A stretch of DNA of 44,343 nucleotides, taken from contig JAHDDU010000020.1 in NCBI GenBank assembly GCA_020629175.1, positions 1 through 44,343 on the forward strand. Direction: 5' to 3'. The DNA comes from Flavimaricola sp. (GTDB taxonomy: Bacteria; Pseudomonadota; Alphaproteobacteria; Rhodobacterales; Rhodobacteraceae). The notes under the pieces were generated by a model that saw only the letters and a list, made by a program, of their open reading frames with translations, did not search any database and had not been told where the DNA came from. A program made the position numbers and the translations under genes. This document shows, in pieces, positions 34,069 to 42,563 of the stretch (the stretch's first letter is position 1; each line of letters begins with the position of its first letter).

Positions 34069-35505
34069 ATGATCGAGTTTATCACCCTCAATGAGATCGC
34101 GGTCCTCGCGATGTTCCTCACGTTCATCTGGCTGTTGTTCCGCGGTATTCCCGTGGCCATGGCCCTGGTGGGCGTCAGCCTGATCTATGTGCTTGTGGCG
34201 GAGTTGATCCTCGATCCCAATCGCCGCCTGTTGCAAGAGTTCATTGAGTTTGACCGAACCGGTATCGACTACCAAAGGCTAAGCGTGCTGCCCGGGCGCA
34301 TCTTTGGCAACATCGTCAAAAGCCCTGTCCTCGTAGCGCTGCCGATGTTCATTTTCATGGGCCTCATGCTTGACCAGTCGGGTGTTGCCCAACGCATGAT
34401 GCACGCGATGCAAAAGCTGTTCGGTGGCCTGCGTGGGGGCCTGTCCCTCACAGTCATGCTGATCGGGATCATTCTTGCAGCATCTACCGGTGTTATCGGC
34501 GCGTCAGTTACGTTGCTGGGTGTGATGGCGCTGCCTGCGATGATGAAACAGGACTACTCCAAGCCGATTGCCACTGGCACCATCGCCAGCGCAGGCACCT
34601 TGGGCATTCTGATCCCCCCGTCGATCATGCTGGTGATCATGTCCGATCAACTTGCCATCAGTCTGGGCGATTTGTTCATGGGCGCTTTGTTCCCGGGGCT
34701 CATTCTGGGTGCACTCTACATCACTTTTATCGTCGTCTACGGCCTGATCAGACCGGACGCGATGCCTGCACCGGCCAAGACAGAAGAGGTCGGCTGGCCG
34801 GTCATCCGAGAGGTCTTGCTCGCCGTAATCCCGCCAATGATCCTGATCCTTCTGGTTCTCGGGTCCATCTTCGCCGGCATCGCCACGCCGACAGAGGCCT
34901 CTGGCCTCGGTGCGCTCGGTGCCACCTTGCTGGCGCTCGCCAACGGGCGGTTGAATTTCAAAGTGCTGCGCGAGGTGAGCCGTTCAACGCTCAACACCTC
35001 GGGTTACATCGTGGGCATCTTTCTGGCCGCGAACTTCTTTGCTTTGATCCTGCGCCGATACGGTGGGGATGAGATCATCGAAGGTATGGTTCTCTCCGCC
35101 TTCTCGGACCCATACTCTATCATCATCTTTATCCTGTTTATCGTCTTCTTGCTGGGCTTCCTGCTCGACTGGATTGAGATCACGATCATCATCATGCCGC
35201 TGATGCTGCCCATTATTCAGGGGCTGGGGATCGAGGGGGACATCAACGGCTACGGCCAAGTGGCCGAACCTGTCGTGACGTGGTTTGCAATCCTTGTTGC
35301 GGTGACCCTGCAAACCTCGTTCCTCACGCCTCCGGTCGGATTTGCGCTGTTCTATCTTAAGGGGGTCTGCCCTCCGGGCGTAACAATCGCCCATATCTAC
35401 CGTGGCGTGATCCCCTTTGTGCTGCTTCAGCTTTTGGGCCTTTTCATCGTGTTTGAGTTCCCATCGCTGGTGACGTGGTTGCCTTCGGTGGCCTACGGGA
35501 ATTAG
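34069..35505 (+). CDS. TRAP transporter large permease (DctM)
   Basis: A 478-residue protein of about 12 membrane helices. Family motifs include GIPVAMALVGVSLIYVLVAE, ALPMFIFMGLMLDQSGVAQR, the repeat-related IIGASVTLLGVMALPAM, TLGILIPPSIMLVIMSDQLA and the late QTSFLTPPVGFALFYLKGV. DctM carries out sodium-driven transport together with DctQ and the periplasmic binding protein. A GGAGGCGGAG site precedes the start. The aldehyde dehydrogenase begins nine bases after its stop, so the whole set is one transport and catabolism operon. Confidence 0.93.
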   Translation: MIEFITLNEIAVLAMFLTFIWLLFRGIPVAMALVGVSLIYVLVAELILDPNRRLLQEFIEFDRTGIDYQRLSVLPGRIFGNIVKSPVLVALPMFIFMGLMLDQSGVAQRMMHAMQKLFGGLRGGLSLTVMLIGIILAASTGVIGASVTLLGVMALPAMMKQDYSKPIATGTIASAGTLGILIPPSIMLVIMSDQLAISLGDLFMGALFPGLILGALYITFIVVYGLIRPDAMPAPAKTEEVGWPVIREVLLAVIPPMILILLVLGSIFAGIATPTEASGLGALGATLLALANGRLNFKVLREVSRSTLNTSGYIVGIFLAANFFALILRRYGGDEIIEGMVLSAFSDPYSIIIFILFIVFLLGFLLDWIEITIIIMPLMLPIIQGLGIEGDINGYGQVAEPVVTWFAILVAVTLQTSFLTPPVGFALFYLKGVCPPGVTIAHIYRGVIPFVLLQLLGLFIVFEFPSLVTWLPSVAYGN

Positions 35506-35514
35506 GCTCACTGT

Positions 35515-36969
35515 ATGACACTCAGACCGATGAATATCGACCCCGCGTTCTGCTTTATCGGTGGTGCGTGGGTGGCCCCGCAATCGGGACAGTCCTTGCC
35601 ATTGATCAACCCGTCTGACGGGACGCAATTGTGCGAGATTGCGCGCGGGCAGGGCGACGACATTCATGCGGCCGTCGCAGCGGCCGAGGCCGCGCTGGCA
35701 GGGGACTGGGGCAAGGCGACAGCGGCAGAACGCGGTCGCATCCTTGCTGCGATCGGTCGGGCCGTTCTGACCCATGTAGATCATCTGGCCGAGCTTGAGG
35801 CAATGGACGTGGGCAAACCGCTCAAGCAAGCGCGCGCCGACGTCCTGGCCCTTGCGCGGTATCTGGAATTTTATGGGGGTGCGGCGGACAAACTACATGG
35901 CGAGACGATCCCTTATCTTGACGGCTACACCGTCTACACCCTGCGCGAGCCGCACGGTGTTACCGGACACATCATCCCGTGGAACTACCCGATGCAGATC
36001 ATCGGACGCTCCATCGGTGCAGCCCTCGCGATGGGAAACGCCTGTGTGTTGAAGCCGGCGGAAGAGGCCTGTCTCACCGCGCTGGCGTTTGCCCAGATCG
36101 CTCACGACGCGGGGCTGCCAGCAGGGGCATTGAACGTCGTCCCCGGATTGGGGGCTGAGGCGGGGGCCGCTTTGACCGCACATAGCGGCGTGCACCATAT
36201 CTCTTTTACCGGTTCTGTTGGCGTCGGCAGGCTTATTCAGCAAACCGCTGCGACCCATATTGTGCCTGTAACCCTCGAACTGGGTGGAAAATCTCCTCAA
36301 GTGGTGTTCGAAGACGCTGATTTAGACGCGGCCCTGCCGTTCCTCGTGAACGCAGGCATTCAGAATGCGGGACAAACGTGTTCGGCCTCCTCGCGGATAT
36401 TGGTCCATCACAAGGTCTACGATGAGGTCGTCGAAAAAATGGCCTCGCGGTACAGCGCCTTGCGCGCAGGACCCGCGATGGCAGACCTCGACGTAGGGCC
36501 GCTTGTCTCAGATCGCCAGCGGGACATCGTGCAGGGCTTCCTTGACCAAGGAAAAGACCTCACCATGGCTGCCCAAGGCAAGGTGGTGGACGAAGCACCA
36601 GCTGGCGGGGCCTATTGTGCACCAACACTCTTTACCGACGTTGCGCCGGAACACTGCCTCGCACAGGATGAGATTTTTGGACCGGTCCAGGTTGTGATCC
36701 CTTTTGACGACGAGGCCCAAGCGATCGAGATCGCAAACGGCACGGATTTCGGCCTCGTCGCCTCCATCTGGTCCCGCGATGGCGCGCGCCAAATGCGTAT
36801 GGCCAAAGCGCTGCGGGCTGGCCAGGTCTTTGTCAACAATTACGGCGCGGGTGGTGGGGTGGAACTGCCCTTCGGCGGCACAGGGCTGTCAGGGCATGGC
36901 CGCGAGAAGGGGTTCGAAGCGCTCTACGGCTTCTCAATGCTCAAAACCGTCGCCGCATATCACGGATAG
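35515..36969 (+). CDS. NAD(P)-dependent aldehyde dehydrogenase
   Basis: A 484-residue enzyme of the classical ALDH family. The general base E255 lies in ELGGKSPQVV, and the nucleophile C289 in NAGQTCSASSR. The cofactor region TGHIIPWNYPMQI and the C-terminal PFGGTGLSGHGREKGFEAL are intact. The closest well-known relatives by pattern are betaine-aldehyde and 4-(trimethylamino)butyraldehyde-type dehydrogenases, but sequence alone does not fix the substrate. It lies between the TRAP genes and the SDR, which suggests oxidation of an imported alcohol via an aldehyde to an acid. A second Met at 35530 is a possible start. Confidence 0.92.
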   Translation: MTLRPMNIDPAFCFIGGAWVAPQSGQSLPLINPSDGTQLCEIARGQGDDIHAAVAAAEAALAGDWGKATAAERGRILAAIGRAVLTHVDHLAELEAMDVGKPLKQARADVLALARYLEFYGGAADKLHGETIPYLDGYTVYTLREPHGVTGHIIPWNYPMQIIGRSIGAALAMGNACVLKPAEEACLTALAFAQIAHDAGLPAGALNVVPGLGAEAGAALTAHSGVHHISFTGSVGVGRLIQQTAATHIVPVTLELGGKSPQVVFEDADLDAALPFLVNAGIQNAGQTCSASSRILVHHKVYDEVVEKMASRYSALRAGPAMADLDVGPLVSDRQRDIVQGFLDQGKDLTMAAQGKVVDEAPAGGAYCAPTLFTDVAPEHCLAQDEIFGPVQVVIPFDDEAQAIEIANGTDFGLVASIWSRDGARQMRMAKALRAGQVFVNNYGAGGGVELPFGGTGLSGHGREKGFEALYGFSMLKTVAAYHG

Positions 36970-36977
36970 GAAGCAGC

Positions 36978-37724
36978 ATGCGTCTGGAAGGCAAAACAGC
37001 AATCGTAACCGGCGGCGCCTCTGGGTTTGGTGCCGGCATCACGCGCAAGTTCGTGGCCGAAGGCGCAAAGGTGATGATCGCAGACCTCAACACCGAACTA
37101 TCAGGCTTTCTCGCCGCCGAATTGGGCGAGGCCGTTCAGGCGGTCACGACCAACGTTGCTGATAGCGAGAGCGTCGCGGCCATGACCGAGGCCACGCTGG
37201 CGGCCTTTGGCCAGATCGACATTCTGATCAACAACGCAGGCACCACGCATTTGCCCGCCCCGATGCAGGATGTGACGGAAGAAGATTTCGACAAAGTCTT
37301 TGCCGTCAACTGCAAGTCGGTCTTTCTGACCGCCAAACACATCGTGCCGCTGATGGTAGGGCAGGGGGCCGGGGCGATCCTTAATGTGGCCTCCACCGCG
37401 GGCGTCAGCCCGCGCCCCCGGCTCAATTGGTACAACGCCTCCAAAGGTTGGATGAACAACGCGACAAAGGGCATGGCTGTCGAGTTGGCCCCGCAGGGTG
37501 TGCGCGTCAACGCAATCAACCCGGTGGCAGGCGAGACGCCGCTTTTGGCGAGTTTCATGGGTGAGGACACCCCTGATATCCGCGCCAAATTTCTTGCGAC
37601 GATACCGCTTGGCCGGTTCTCAACGCCCGAGGACATGGGTAACGCGGCCTGCTACCTCTGCTCGGACGAGGCGAGCATGGTGACTGGGGTTTGCATGGAA
37701 GTCGACGGCGGGCGCTGCATCTGA
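36978..37724 (+). CDS. Short-chain dehydrogenase/reductase (glucose/ribitol dehydrogenase-like)
   Basis: A 248-residue classical SDR. The cofactor motif TGGASGFGAGI is at residues 11-21, NNAG near residue 87, and the catalytic residues S139, Y152 and K156 (YNASK) are present. The acidic residue after beta-2 (IADLN) points to NAD preference. AGGAAG precedes the start, eight bases after the aldehyde dehydrogenase stop, so it belongs to the TRAP operon. It probably oxidises an alcohol before or alongside the aldehyde step. The stop is 14 bases from that of the converging DMT exporter. Confidence 0.92.
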   Translation: MRLEGKTAIVTGGASGFGAGITRKFVAEGAKVMIADLNTELSGFLAAELGEAVQAVTTNVADSESVAAMTEATLAAFGQIDILINNAGTTHLPAPMQDVTEEDFDKVFAVNCKSVFLTAKHIVPLMVGQGAGAILNVASTAGVSPRPRLNWYNASKGWMNNATKGMAVELAPQGVRVNAINPVAGETPLLASFMGEDTPDIRAKFLATIPLGRFSTPEDMGNAACYLCSDEASMVTGVCMEVDGGRCI

Positions 37725-37738
37725 CGTGGCCTTCTGGC

Positions 37739-38584
37739 TCAGAGTGCCAGATATCCGATCCCGGCAAAGGCCACAGCACAGCCCGCCCACTGGGCGACTG
37801 TCATCCGTTCGCGCAAAAACGCCCAGGCCATGACAATCGTCAGTAGCCCAAAGATAGAGGAGGCCACGGCGGCATATTGCGCATCAGGTAGCCCACCAGC
37901 CGACAAGACGCAGAGCAGAGCAACGCCGTCAGCAAGGCCCATCAGCGCCAAAACGGGCACTGCGCGCGCCCCAGGCCAGAACGGCAAGCGCCAGACCGCG
38001 AGGATGGCCAAGAGTAGGGTAACCGAGACGACCCGCGTGATCATCGTCACTGGCAGCTCGCCCGCGATTTCAGAGGCATGCTGTCCGATGGCAAAGGTTC
38101 CGGCGAAACCCACAGCCGACAAGGCAGCCATGGCGATGGTCGGCCCTTTGGGTGGGATATCTCCTGCGGTTTCGTCCGAGAGTATGGCCACGACTGACAC
38201 GCCCAGTATAATCATGCCAACCGCCCCCCATTGCCAAAGCCCAATTTCGACCCCGCTGAACACGGCCCAAGCCACAGAGAAAATTGGATAGCTCGCGATG
38301 ATGGGCGAGACGAGCCAGACCGGACCTCGCTGGAACGCTCCATAGAGGCCAAGACTTGCCATCAGGAAGAACACGCCTGACAGGACGGCCAGCCACATCG
38401 CCTCAGATGGGATGCGCAGGCTTTCACCGCTGCCCACGACTAGGACGAGCTGAAAGGCCGCGCCTACAACCAAGACTGTGAGCAGCGATGCCAGAAGCGG
38501 CACCTTTTGGCTCAGCATCCGCACGCATATGTCGTGAAATCCCCAAGCAAACGCGGCAACTAGACCGAGCGTCAGAGCACTCAT
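37739..38584 (-). CDS. EamA/DMT-superfamily transporter
   Basis: A 281-residue protein of ten predicted membrane helices in two EamA repeats (LGLVAAFAWGFHDICVRMLS near the start and VGFAGTFAIGQHASEIAGEL at the second repeat). It ends with the typical FLRERMTVAQWAGCAVAFAG. Such proteins export or exchange amino acids, nucleosides or other metabolites; the substrate is unknown. It is divergent from tdm across 108 bases and convergent with the SDR gene. It may share control with tdm. Confidence 0.87.
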   Translation of the reverse strand: MSALTLGLVAAFAWGFHDICVRMLSQKVPLLASLLTVLVVGAAFQLVLVVGSGESLRIPSEAMWLAVLSGVFFLMASLGLYGAFQRGPVWLVSPIIASYPIFSVAWAVFSGVEIGLWQWGAVGMIILGVSVVAILSDETAGDIPPKGPTIAMAALSAVGFAGTFAIGQHASEIAGELPVTMITRVVSVTLLLAILAVWRLPFWPGARAVPVLALMGLADGVALLCVLSAGGLPDAQYAAVASSIFGLLTIVMAWAFLRERMTVAQWAGCAVAFAGIGYLAL

Positions 38585-38692
38585 GTGGTGGTGTCCGATT
38601 TTGTTTGCCGACTCTGTCGATTGTTCATATTCTCACCATTAAACAAATATTCCGCTCATGCAACAAATGGGCGAGCCGCCAGTGGAGGCCAC

Positions 38693-41065
38693 ATGCTTGA
38701 CGATCCCTATCCTAAGGTGCGCCCCGGCCCTCCGAAACCCAGTACCATCATCAAGCCGCAGGTGTTTTCGCTCCCGCCGGGAACTGAGCGTTATGCCGTC
38801 GAAGGATGTGGTGCCGTCCTGATCCCGGTCGAGACGGGCGATCAGATCACCATCACAAATGATGAAGGCGCGCAGCCCTGCGAGGTTATCGCCGCAACAC
38901 CCAAAGGAAAGATTGACGCGGGCCTCCTGGGCCAATCGGGCAGCGGCCCTGCCGCGGGCCTGATGGCACTGTTGACATCTGACAACCAATCCCTGCGCGG
39001 ATTGCGCATGGGGATCGAGGCACGCCAGATCGACCTCGCCCAGTCCGGCGCAATCACGGTCTTTGGCGCGGGGTCCCCGGCAAAAGACACAGCCAGCTTC
39101 ACCGCAAAATCCAAGTGCACGTTGATCGTCGCGGCTCCGGGCGGTGCAATGGACGCCGAAGCGCAGGACACAGCAACACCGCTGACCGTCATGATCAAGC
39201 GCGCAACCTTGAAATCCCATGCGCGGTTCGAATTGCCAGACCCGTTGGCGGACCCGGTTTCTGATATCCGTGTCCATTCGCAAACGGCGGAGGCCTTCTT
39301 TGTAAAGGCGGGCGACTATATCCAGATCATCGACGTCGATGGCCGGCAGTGCACGGACTTTGAATGTTTCAGCGCCCGAAAACTCGACAAGGGCATCGAA
39401 CACGCGCTTGATGTGACGACGACGCGGACGCTGATGGGCCACGCTTATCCGATGCCGGGCCTGCATGCGAAATATTATGATCAGGAGATGGTGCCACTTG
39501 TGGAGGTTGTACAGGACACCTGCGGCCGTCACGATGCCTTTGCTCTGGCCTGCAGCGCCAAATACTATGACGACATTGGGTACCCCGGCCACATCAATTG
39601 CTCTGAGAACTTTAACAAAGCCTTGTCAAAGTTTGGCGTGTCGGGCCGCCCCGGCTGGATGGCCATCAACTTCTTCTTCAACACCTTCCTCGACGAACAT
39701 GGCGTGCTCTACTCGGATGAGCCATGGTCGCGCCCGGGAGACTACGTCTTGCTGCGGGCATTGACGGATATCGTTTGCGTGTCCAGCGCCTGCCCGGATG
39801 ACACCACTGCCGCAAACGGCTGGAACCCAACAGACATTCACGTCCGCACCTACAGCGGCAAAGAAACCTTCCAACGCTCGGTCGCATACCGACCCACACC
39901 AGATGCGGAGCCCAGAATGACGAAACAAACCGGCTTCCACGAGAGCTTTGCCAAACACACCCGCAATTTTGTCGAATACAACGGATATTGGCTCGCCAAT
40001 TGCTTTGCGGAGGCCGGACCGATTGAGGAGTATTGGGCCTGCCGCAAAGAGGCGGTGATCATGGATCTGTCTCCTCTGCGAAAGTTTGAGATCACGGGTC
40101 CTGACAGCGAGGCGCTTTGCCAGTACATCTTCACCCGCAATGCCAAAAAGCTGGCCATTGGCGGCGTGGTTTATACGGCCATGTGCTACGAACACGGCGG
40201 GATGATTGATGACGGCACCTTGTTCCGTCTGGGACGCGACAATTTCCGCTGGATCGGCGGCAATGACTACGGTGGCGAGTGGATCCGGGAGCAGGCAGAG
40301 AAGCTGGGGCTCAAAGTCCTGATCCGGTCCTCAACGGACCAACTGCACAACGTGGCCGTTCAAGGCCCCAACAGCCGCGATCTGCTGCGTGAACTGGTGT
40401 GGACGGCCCCTCATAATCCCGAGATGGATCAACTGGGGTGGTTTCGCTTTACACCCGCACGCCTGCGCAACGAAGGGGGGACACCCTTTGTCCTGTCCCG
40501 CACTGGCTATACCGGCGAGCTCGGCTACGAAGTGATGTGCCACCCAAAGGATTGTGCCGAGATCTTTGATGCGATCTGGGAGGTGGGCCAGAAATACGGC
40601 CTCAAACCAATGGGTCTCGAAGCGCTTGATATGGTGCGGGTCGAGGCGGGGCTGATCTTTGCGGGCTATGATTTCTCAGACCAGACCGATCCGTTTGAGG
40701 CCGGTATCGGTTTCACTGTGCCATTAAAGTCCAAAGAGGATGACTTCATCGGGCGCGATGCCCTGATCCGCCGCAAAGAACATCCGATGCGCAAGCTCGT
40801 CGGCCTCGAGATCGATGCCGAGGTTGAGGTCGGCCACGGTGATTGTATTCATATTGGCCGGGCTCAGATTGGCGAAGTGACCTCGGCCATGCGGTCGCCG
40901 CTTCTGGGCAAGAACATTTGTATGGCGCGGATCGATGTGGCCCATGCTGAGCCGGGGACCGCGGTAGAAATAGGCAAGCTCGACGGCCACCAGATGCGGC
41001 TGCCTGCCACGATCGCGCCGACGCTCGCGGCCTATGACCCCACCAAAGAGAGACCACGCTCGTGA
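38693..41065 (+). CDS. tdm: Trimethylamine N-oxide demethylase (DUF1989 plus GcvT domains)
   Basis: About 790 residues. The N-terminal half contains a DUF1989 zinc domain. C287, C303 and C367 are spaced 16 and 64 apart, the same as the zinc cysteines I recall for Methylocella Tdm. The C-terminal half (about 420-790) is a GcvT-like tetrahydrofolate-binding domain (SRTGYTGELGYEVMCHPKDC, GLEALDMVRVEAGLIF). Tdm splits TMAO into dimethylamine and formaldehyde, the latter passed to folate. The ATG at 38693 has GGAGG upstream; the frame runs open to 38585 but that is an unlikely start. The stop overlaps the next gene by four bases. With tmm at 42.6 kb and a DUF3445 demethylase at the left edge it forms a TMA degradation route. 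Confidence 0.88.
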   Translation: MLDDPYPKVRPGPPKPSTIIKPQVFSLPPGTERYAVEGCGAVLIPVETGDQITITNDEGAQPCEVIAATPKGKIDAGLLGQSGSGPAAGLMALLTSDNQSLRGLRMGIEARQIDLAQSGAITVFGAGSPAKDTASFTAKSKCTLIVAAPGGAMDAEAQDTATPLTVMIKRATLKSHARFELPDPLADPVSDIRVHSQTAEAFFVKAGDYIQIIDVDGRQCTDFECFSARKLDKGIEHALDVTTTRTLMGHAYPMPGLHAKYYDQEMVPLVEVVQDTCGRHDAFALACSAKYYDDIGYPGHINCSENFNKALSKFGVSGRPGWMAINFFFNTFLDEHGVLYSDEPWSRPGDYVLLRALTDIVCVSSACPDDTTAANGWNPTDIHVRTYSGKETFQRSVAYRPTPDAEPRMTKQTGFHESFAKHTRNFVEYNGYWLANCFAEAGPIEEYWACRKEAVIMDLSPLRKFEITGPDSEALCQYIFTRNAKKLAIGGVVYTAMCYEHGGMIDDGTLFRLGRDNFRWIGGNDYGGEWIREQAEKLGLKVLIRSSTDQLHNVAVQGPNSRDLLRELVWTAPHNPEMDQLGWFRFTPARLRNEGGTPFVLSRTGYTGELGYEVMCHPKDCAEIFDAIWEVGQKYGLKPMGLEALDMVRVEAGLIFAGYDFSDQTDPFEAGIGFTVPLKSKEDDFIGRDALIRRKEHPMRKLVGLEIDAEVEVGHGDCIHIGRAQIGEVTSAMRSPLLGKNICMARIDVAHAEPGTAVEIGKLDGHQMRLPATIAPTLAAYDPTKERPRS

Positions 41066-41892
41066 CGGGCGAAAAACCTTCGCGAAGATTTTTGCACTTG
41101 TGGCAGGCGTTCTGCACCATTGTGCTGGTCACGCTGGCGGGGCAGGGGGAGGCTCAGGCTGTCAAGCTCACCGGTGACGAAATCCGTGATTTGCTGACCG
41201 GGAACACGGCTGTCGGGCGATGGGATGGCATCGCGTATCGACAGTACTTTGGGTCCGACGGCGTGACGTTTTTCGCTCAGGAGGGTGCCCGGACGGCGCG
41301 TGGTGAATGGCGTGTGGATGACGCGGTTGAAGAATATCAAAGCATCTGGCCCGGAGACACGGAGTGGGAGGGTTGGTTTGTGATGGAGTGGGACGGCACC
41401 CACTATTGGGTCAGCCGCGCGACCCCACCCACGCCCTTTGAATTGATTGAAGGCGAAGCGCTGGTGGCCGATGCTGGCTTTTCCGAACCGACCTGTTCGG
41501 ATCTGGACCGCCTCTCGGCGCAAGCGGCAGACAACTTTCTGCAACCGGGTGGAGATGGGATTACCTTTGCCGCCACCCAAGCTTTGTCTGGCGCACAGGA
41601 TTGCCGCCTGTCGCGCGGATTGTCAGGGGCCAACGCCTACCGGTGCGCATGGGAATTTGACTACCGTGATGATGCAGCGTCAGCGGCGCTTGAGACCCTC
41701 ACCACCCAGCTTGTTTCTTGCGGGGCCGAAGTCTCCGACGTGCCGACGGAAGATGACGTCAACCACCCAGACACTTACATCCAACGCTTGTTTGCACTTG
41801 ATGGCATCACCTTCTCTGCTGCGCTCAAGGATAAGGCGGGTCCCCAGCAGACGATCATTTCGCTGACCGCTCAAGGGGTGCCTGCCGAGTGA
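41062..41892 (+). CDS. Secreted protein of unknown function, coupled to tdm
   Basis: A 276-residue protein starting at GTG, overlapping the tdm stop by four bases. An N-terminal hydrophobic stretch (FCTIVLVTLAGQGEAQA) is a likely signal peptide cleaved after about residue 33. The mature part has a lipocalin- or META-like first half (VGRWDGIAYRQYFGSDGVTF, ARGEWRVDDAVEEYQSIWPG) and a second half with two pairs of spaced cysteines. I do not recognise a family for the whole protein. Translational coupling to tdm is notable because its product would be periplasmic while Tdm is cytoplasmic. Confidence 0.7.
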   Translation: MTGEKPSRRFLHLWQAFCTIVLVTLAGQGEAQAVKLTGDEIRDLLTGNTAVGRWDGIAYRQYFGSDGVTFFAQEGARTARGEWRVDDAVEEYQSIWPGDTEWEGWFVMEWDGTHYWVSRATPPTPFELIEGEALVADAGFSEPTCSDLDRLSAQAADNFLQPGGDGITFAATQALSGAQDCRLSRGLSGANAYRCAWEFDYRDDAASAALETLTTQLVSCGAEVSDVPTEDDVNHPDTYIQRLFALDGITFSAALKDKAGPQQTIISLTAQGVPAE

Positions 41893-41926
41893 GGCTGCGT
41901 CGCATTGCAATCTCCGCAGCAAAACT

Positions 41927-41944
41927 GTATATACATTGATATAC
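41927..41944. promoter_or_regulatory. inverted repeat, likely operator of the antitoxin-toxin operon
   Basis: GTATAT (41927-41932) and ATATAC (41939-41944) flank a 6-base spacer, ending 17 bases before the antitoxin start. AbrB/MazE-type antitoxins usually bind such palindromes to repress their own operon. The left arm is itself part of the palindrome GTATATAC. Confidence 0.55.
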
Positions 41945-41961
41945 ACACTCGGAGCTTTCTG

Positions 41962-42186
41962 ATGATCGAGACCAAAATCCGCAAGGTTGGCAATTCTGCC
42001 GTCATGACGCTGACGACCGAGATGCTTACCATGCTCGACGCCAAGGAGGGCGACAGCCTGTTCGTTGTGCGCGGTGACGACGGCTCGCTCAAGCTTATGG
42101 CGCATGACCCTTCCGTTGCAGCGGCGCTCGCGGCGGCTGAGGATGTGATGGACGAGAACCGGGATCTGCTTCAGGCGCTGGCATGA
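41962..42186 (+). CDS. AbrB/MazE-type antitoxin
   Basis: A 74-residue protein with a SpoVT/AbrB swapped-hairpin DNA-binding domain (ETKIRKVGNSAVMTLTTEML, then AKEGDSLFVV) and a short C-terminal toxin-binding tail (DVMDENRDLLQAL). The ATG at 41962 is preceded by GGAG; the frame extends upstream to 41905 through the operator, which makes that start unlikely. It overlaps the toxin gene by four bases (ATGA). Pairing of an AbrB-type antitoxin with Doc is a known alternative to Phd. Confidence 0.87.
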   Translation: MIETKIRKVGNSAVMTLTTEMLTMLDAKEGDSLFVVRGDDGSLKLMAHDPSVAAALAAAEDVMDENRDLLQALA

Positions 42187-42563
42187 CCCTTTGGGTCCCG
42201 CTGCAGGCCGTCATCATCATCCATGACAGACAAATCGCCCGACACGGTGGTGCACCGGGACTGCGTGACATGGGACTTTTGGAAATGGGCTGCGCGCGGG
42301 CAACCAATCTGGCCCATTATGGCAGCCCCACGCCTTTTGAGGCGGCAGCCGCCTATGCCTTTGGGATTGCCAAAGCCCATGCCTTTGTCGACGGAAACAA
42401 GCGCACGGCCTTTGTGACGGCAGTGACATTCCTGCGCCTCAACGGCCTGCACTTCCGCCCCGATCCGGTCGAGGGCGTGCGGATGATGGAAGGGCTCGCC
42501 ACCGATGTGGTGGACGAGCCCTCTTTTTCCAAATGGCTGGCAGCAGGGGCCATGCCGATCTAA
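42183..42563 (+). CDS. doc: Doc-type Fic-fold toxin
   Basis: A 126-residue protein of the Doc/Fic family. The kinase-like motif [11 protein letters not shown] begins at H66, with F68, D70, N72, K73 and R74, the same numbering as phage P1 Doc, which phosphorylates elongation factor Tu. The N-terminal [20 protein letters not shown] and the C-terminal LRLNGLHF are also typical. It is coupled to the AbrB-type antitoxin. Its stop overlaps by four bases the stop of the converging tmm gene. The pair fits a replicon stabilisation module near rep and par genes. Confidence 0.93.
   Translation: MTLWVPLQAVIIIHDRQIARHGGAPGLRDMGLLEMGCARATNLAHYGSPTPFEAAAAYAFGIAKAHAFVDGNKRTAFVTAVTFLRLNGLHFRPDPVEGVRMMEGLATDVVDEPSFSKWLAAGAMPI

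Noticed and set aside
32108-37724. Dihydroxypropanesulfonate (hpsKLM-NOP) catabolic operon
   Set aside because: A TRAP transporter and an SDR fit, but no HisD-like HpsN or sulfo-lyase is present.
38585-38692. Upstream extension of tdm to 38585
   Set aside because: The added residues do not resemble Tdm; GGAGG directly precedes the ATG at 38693.
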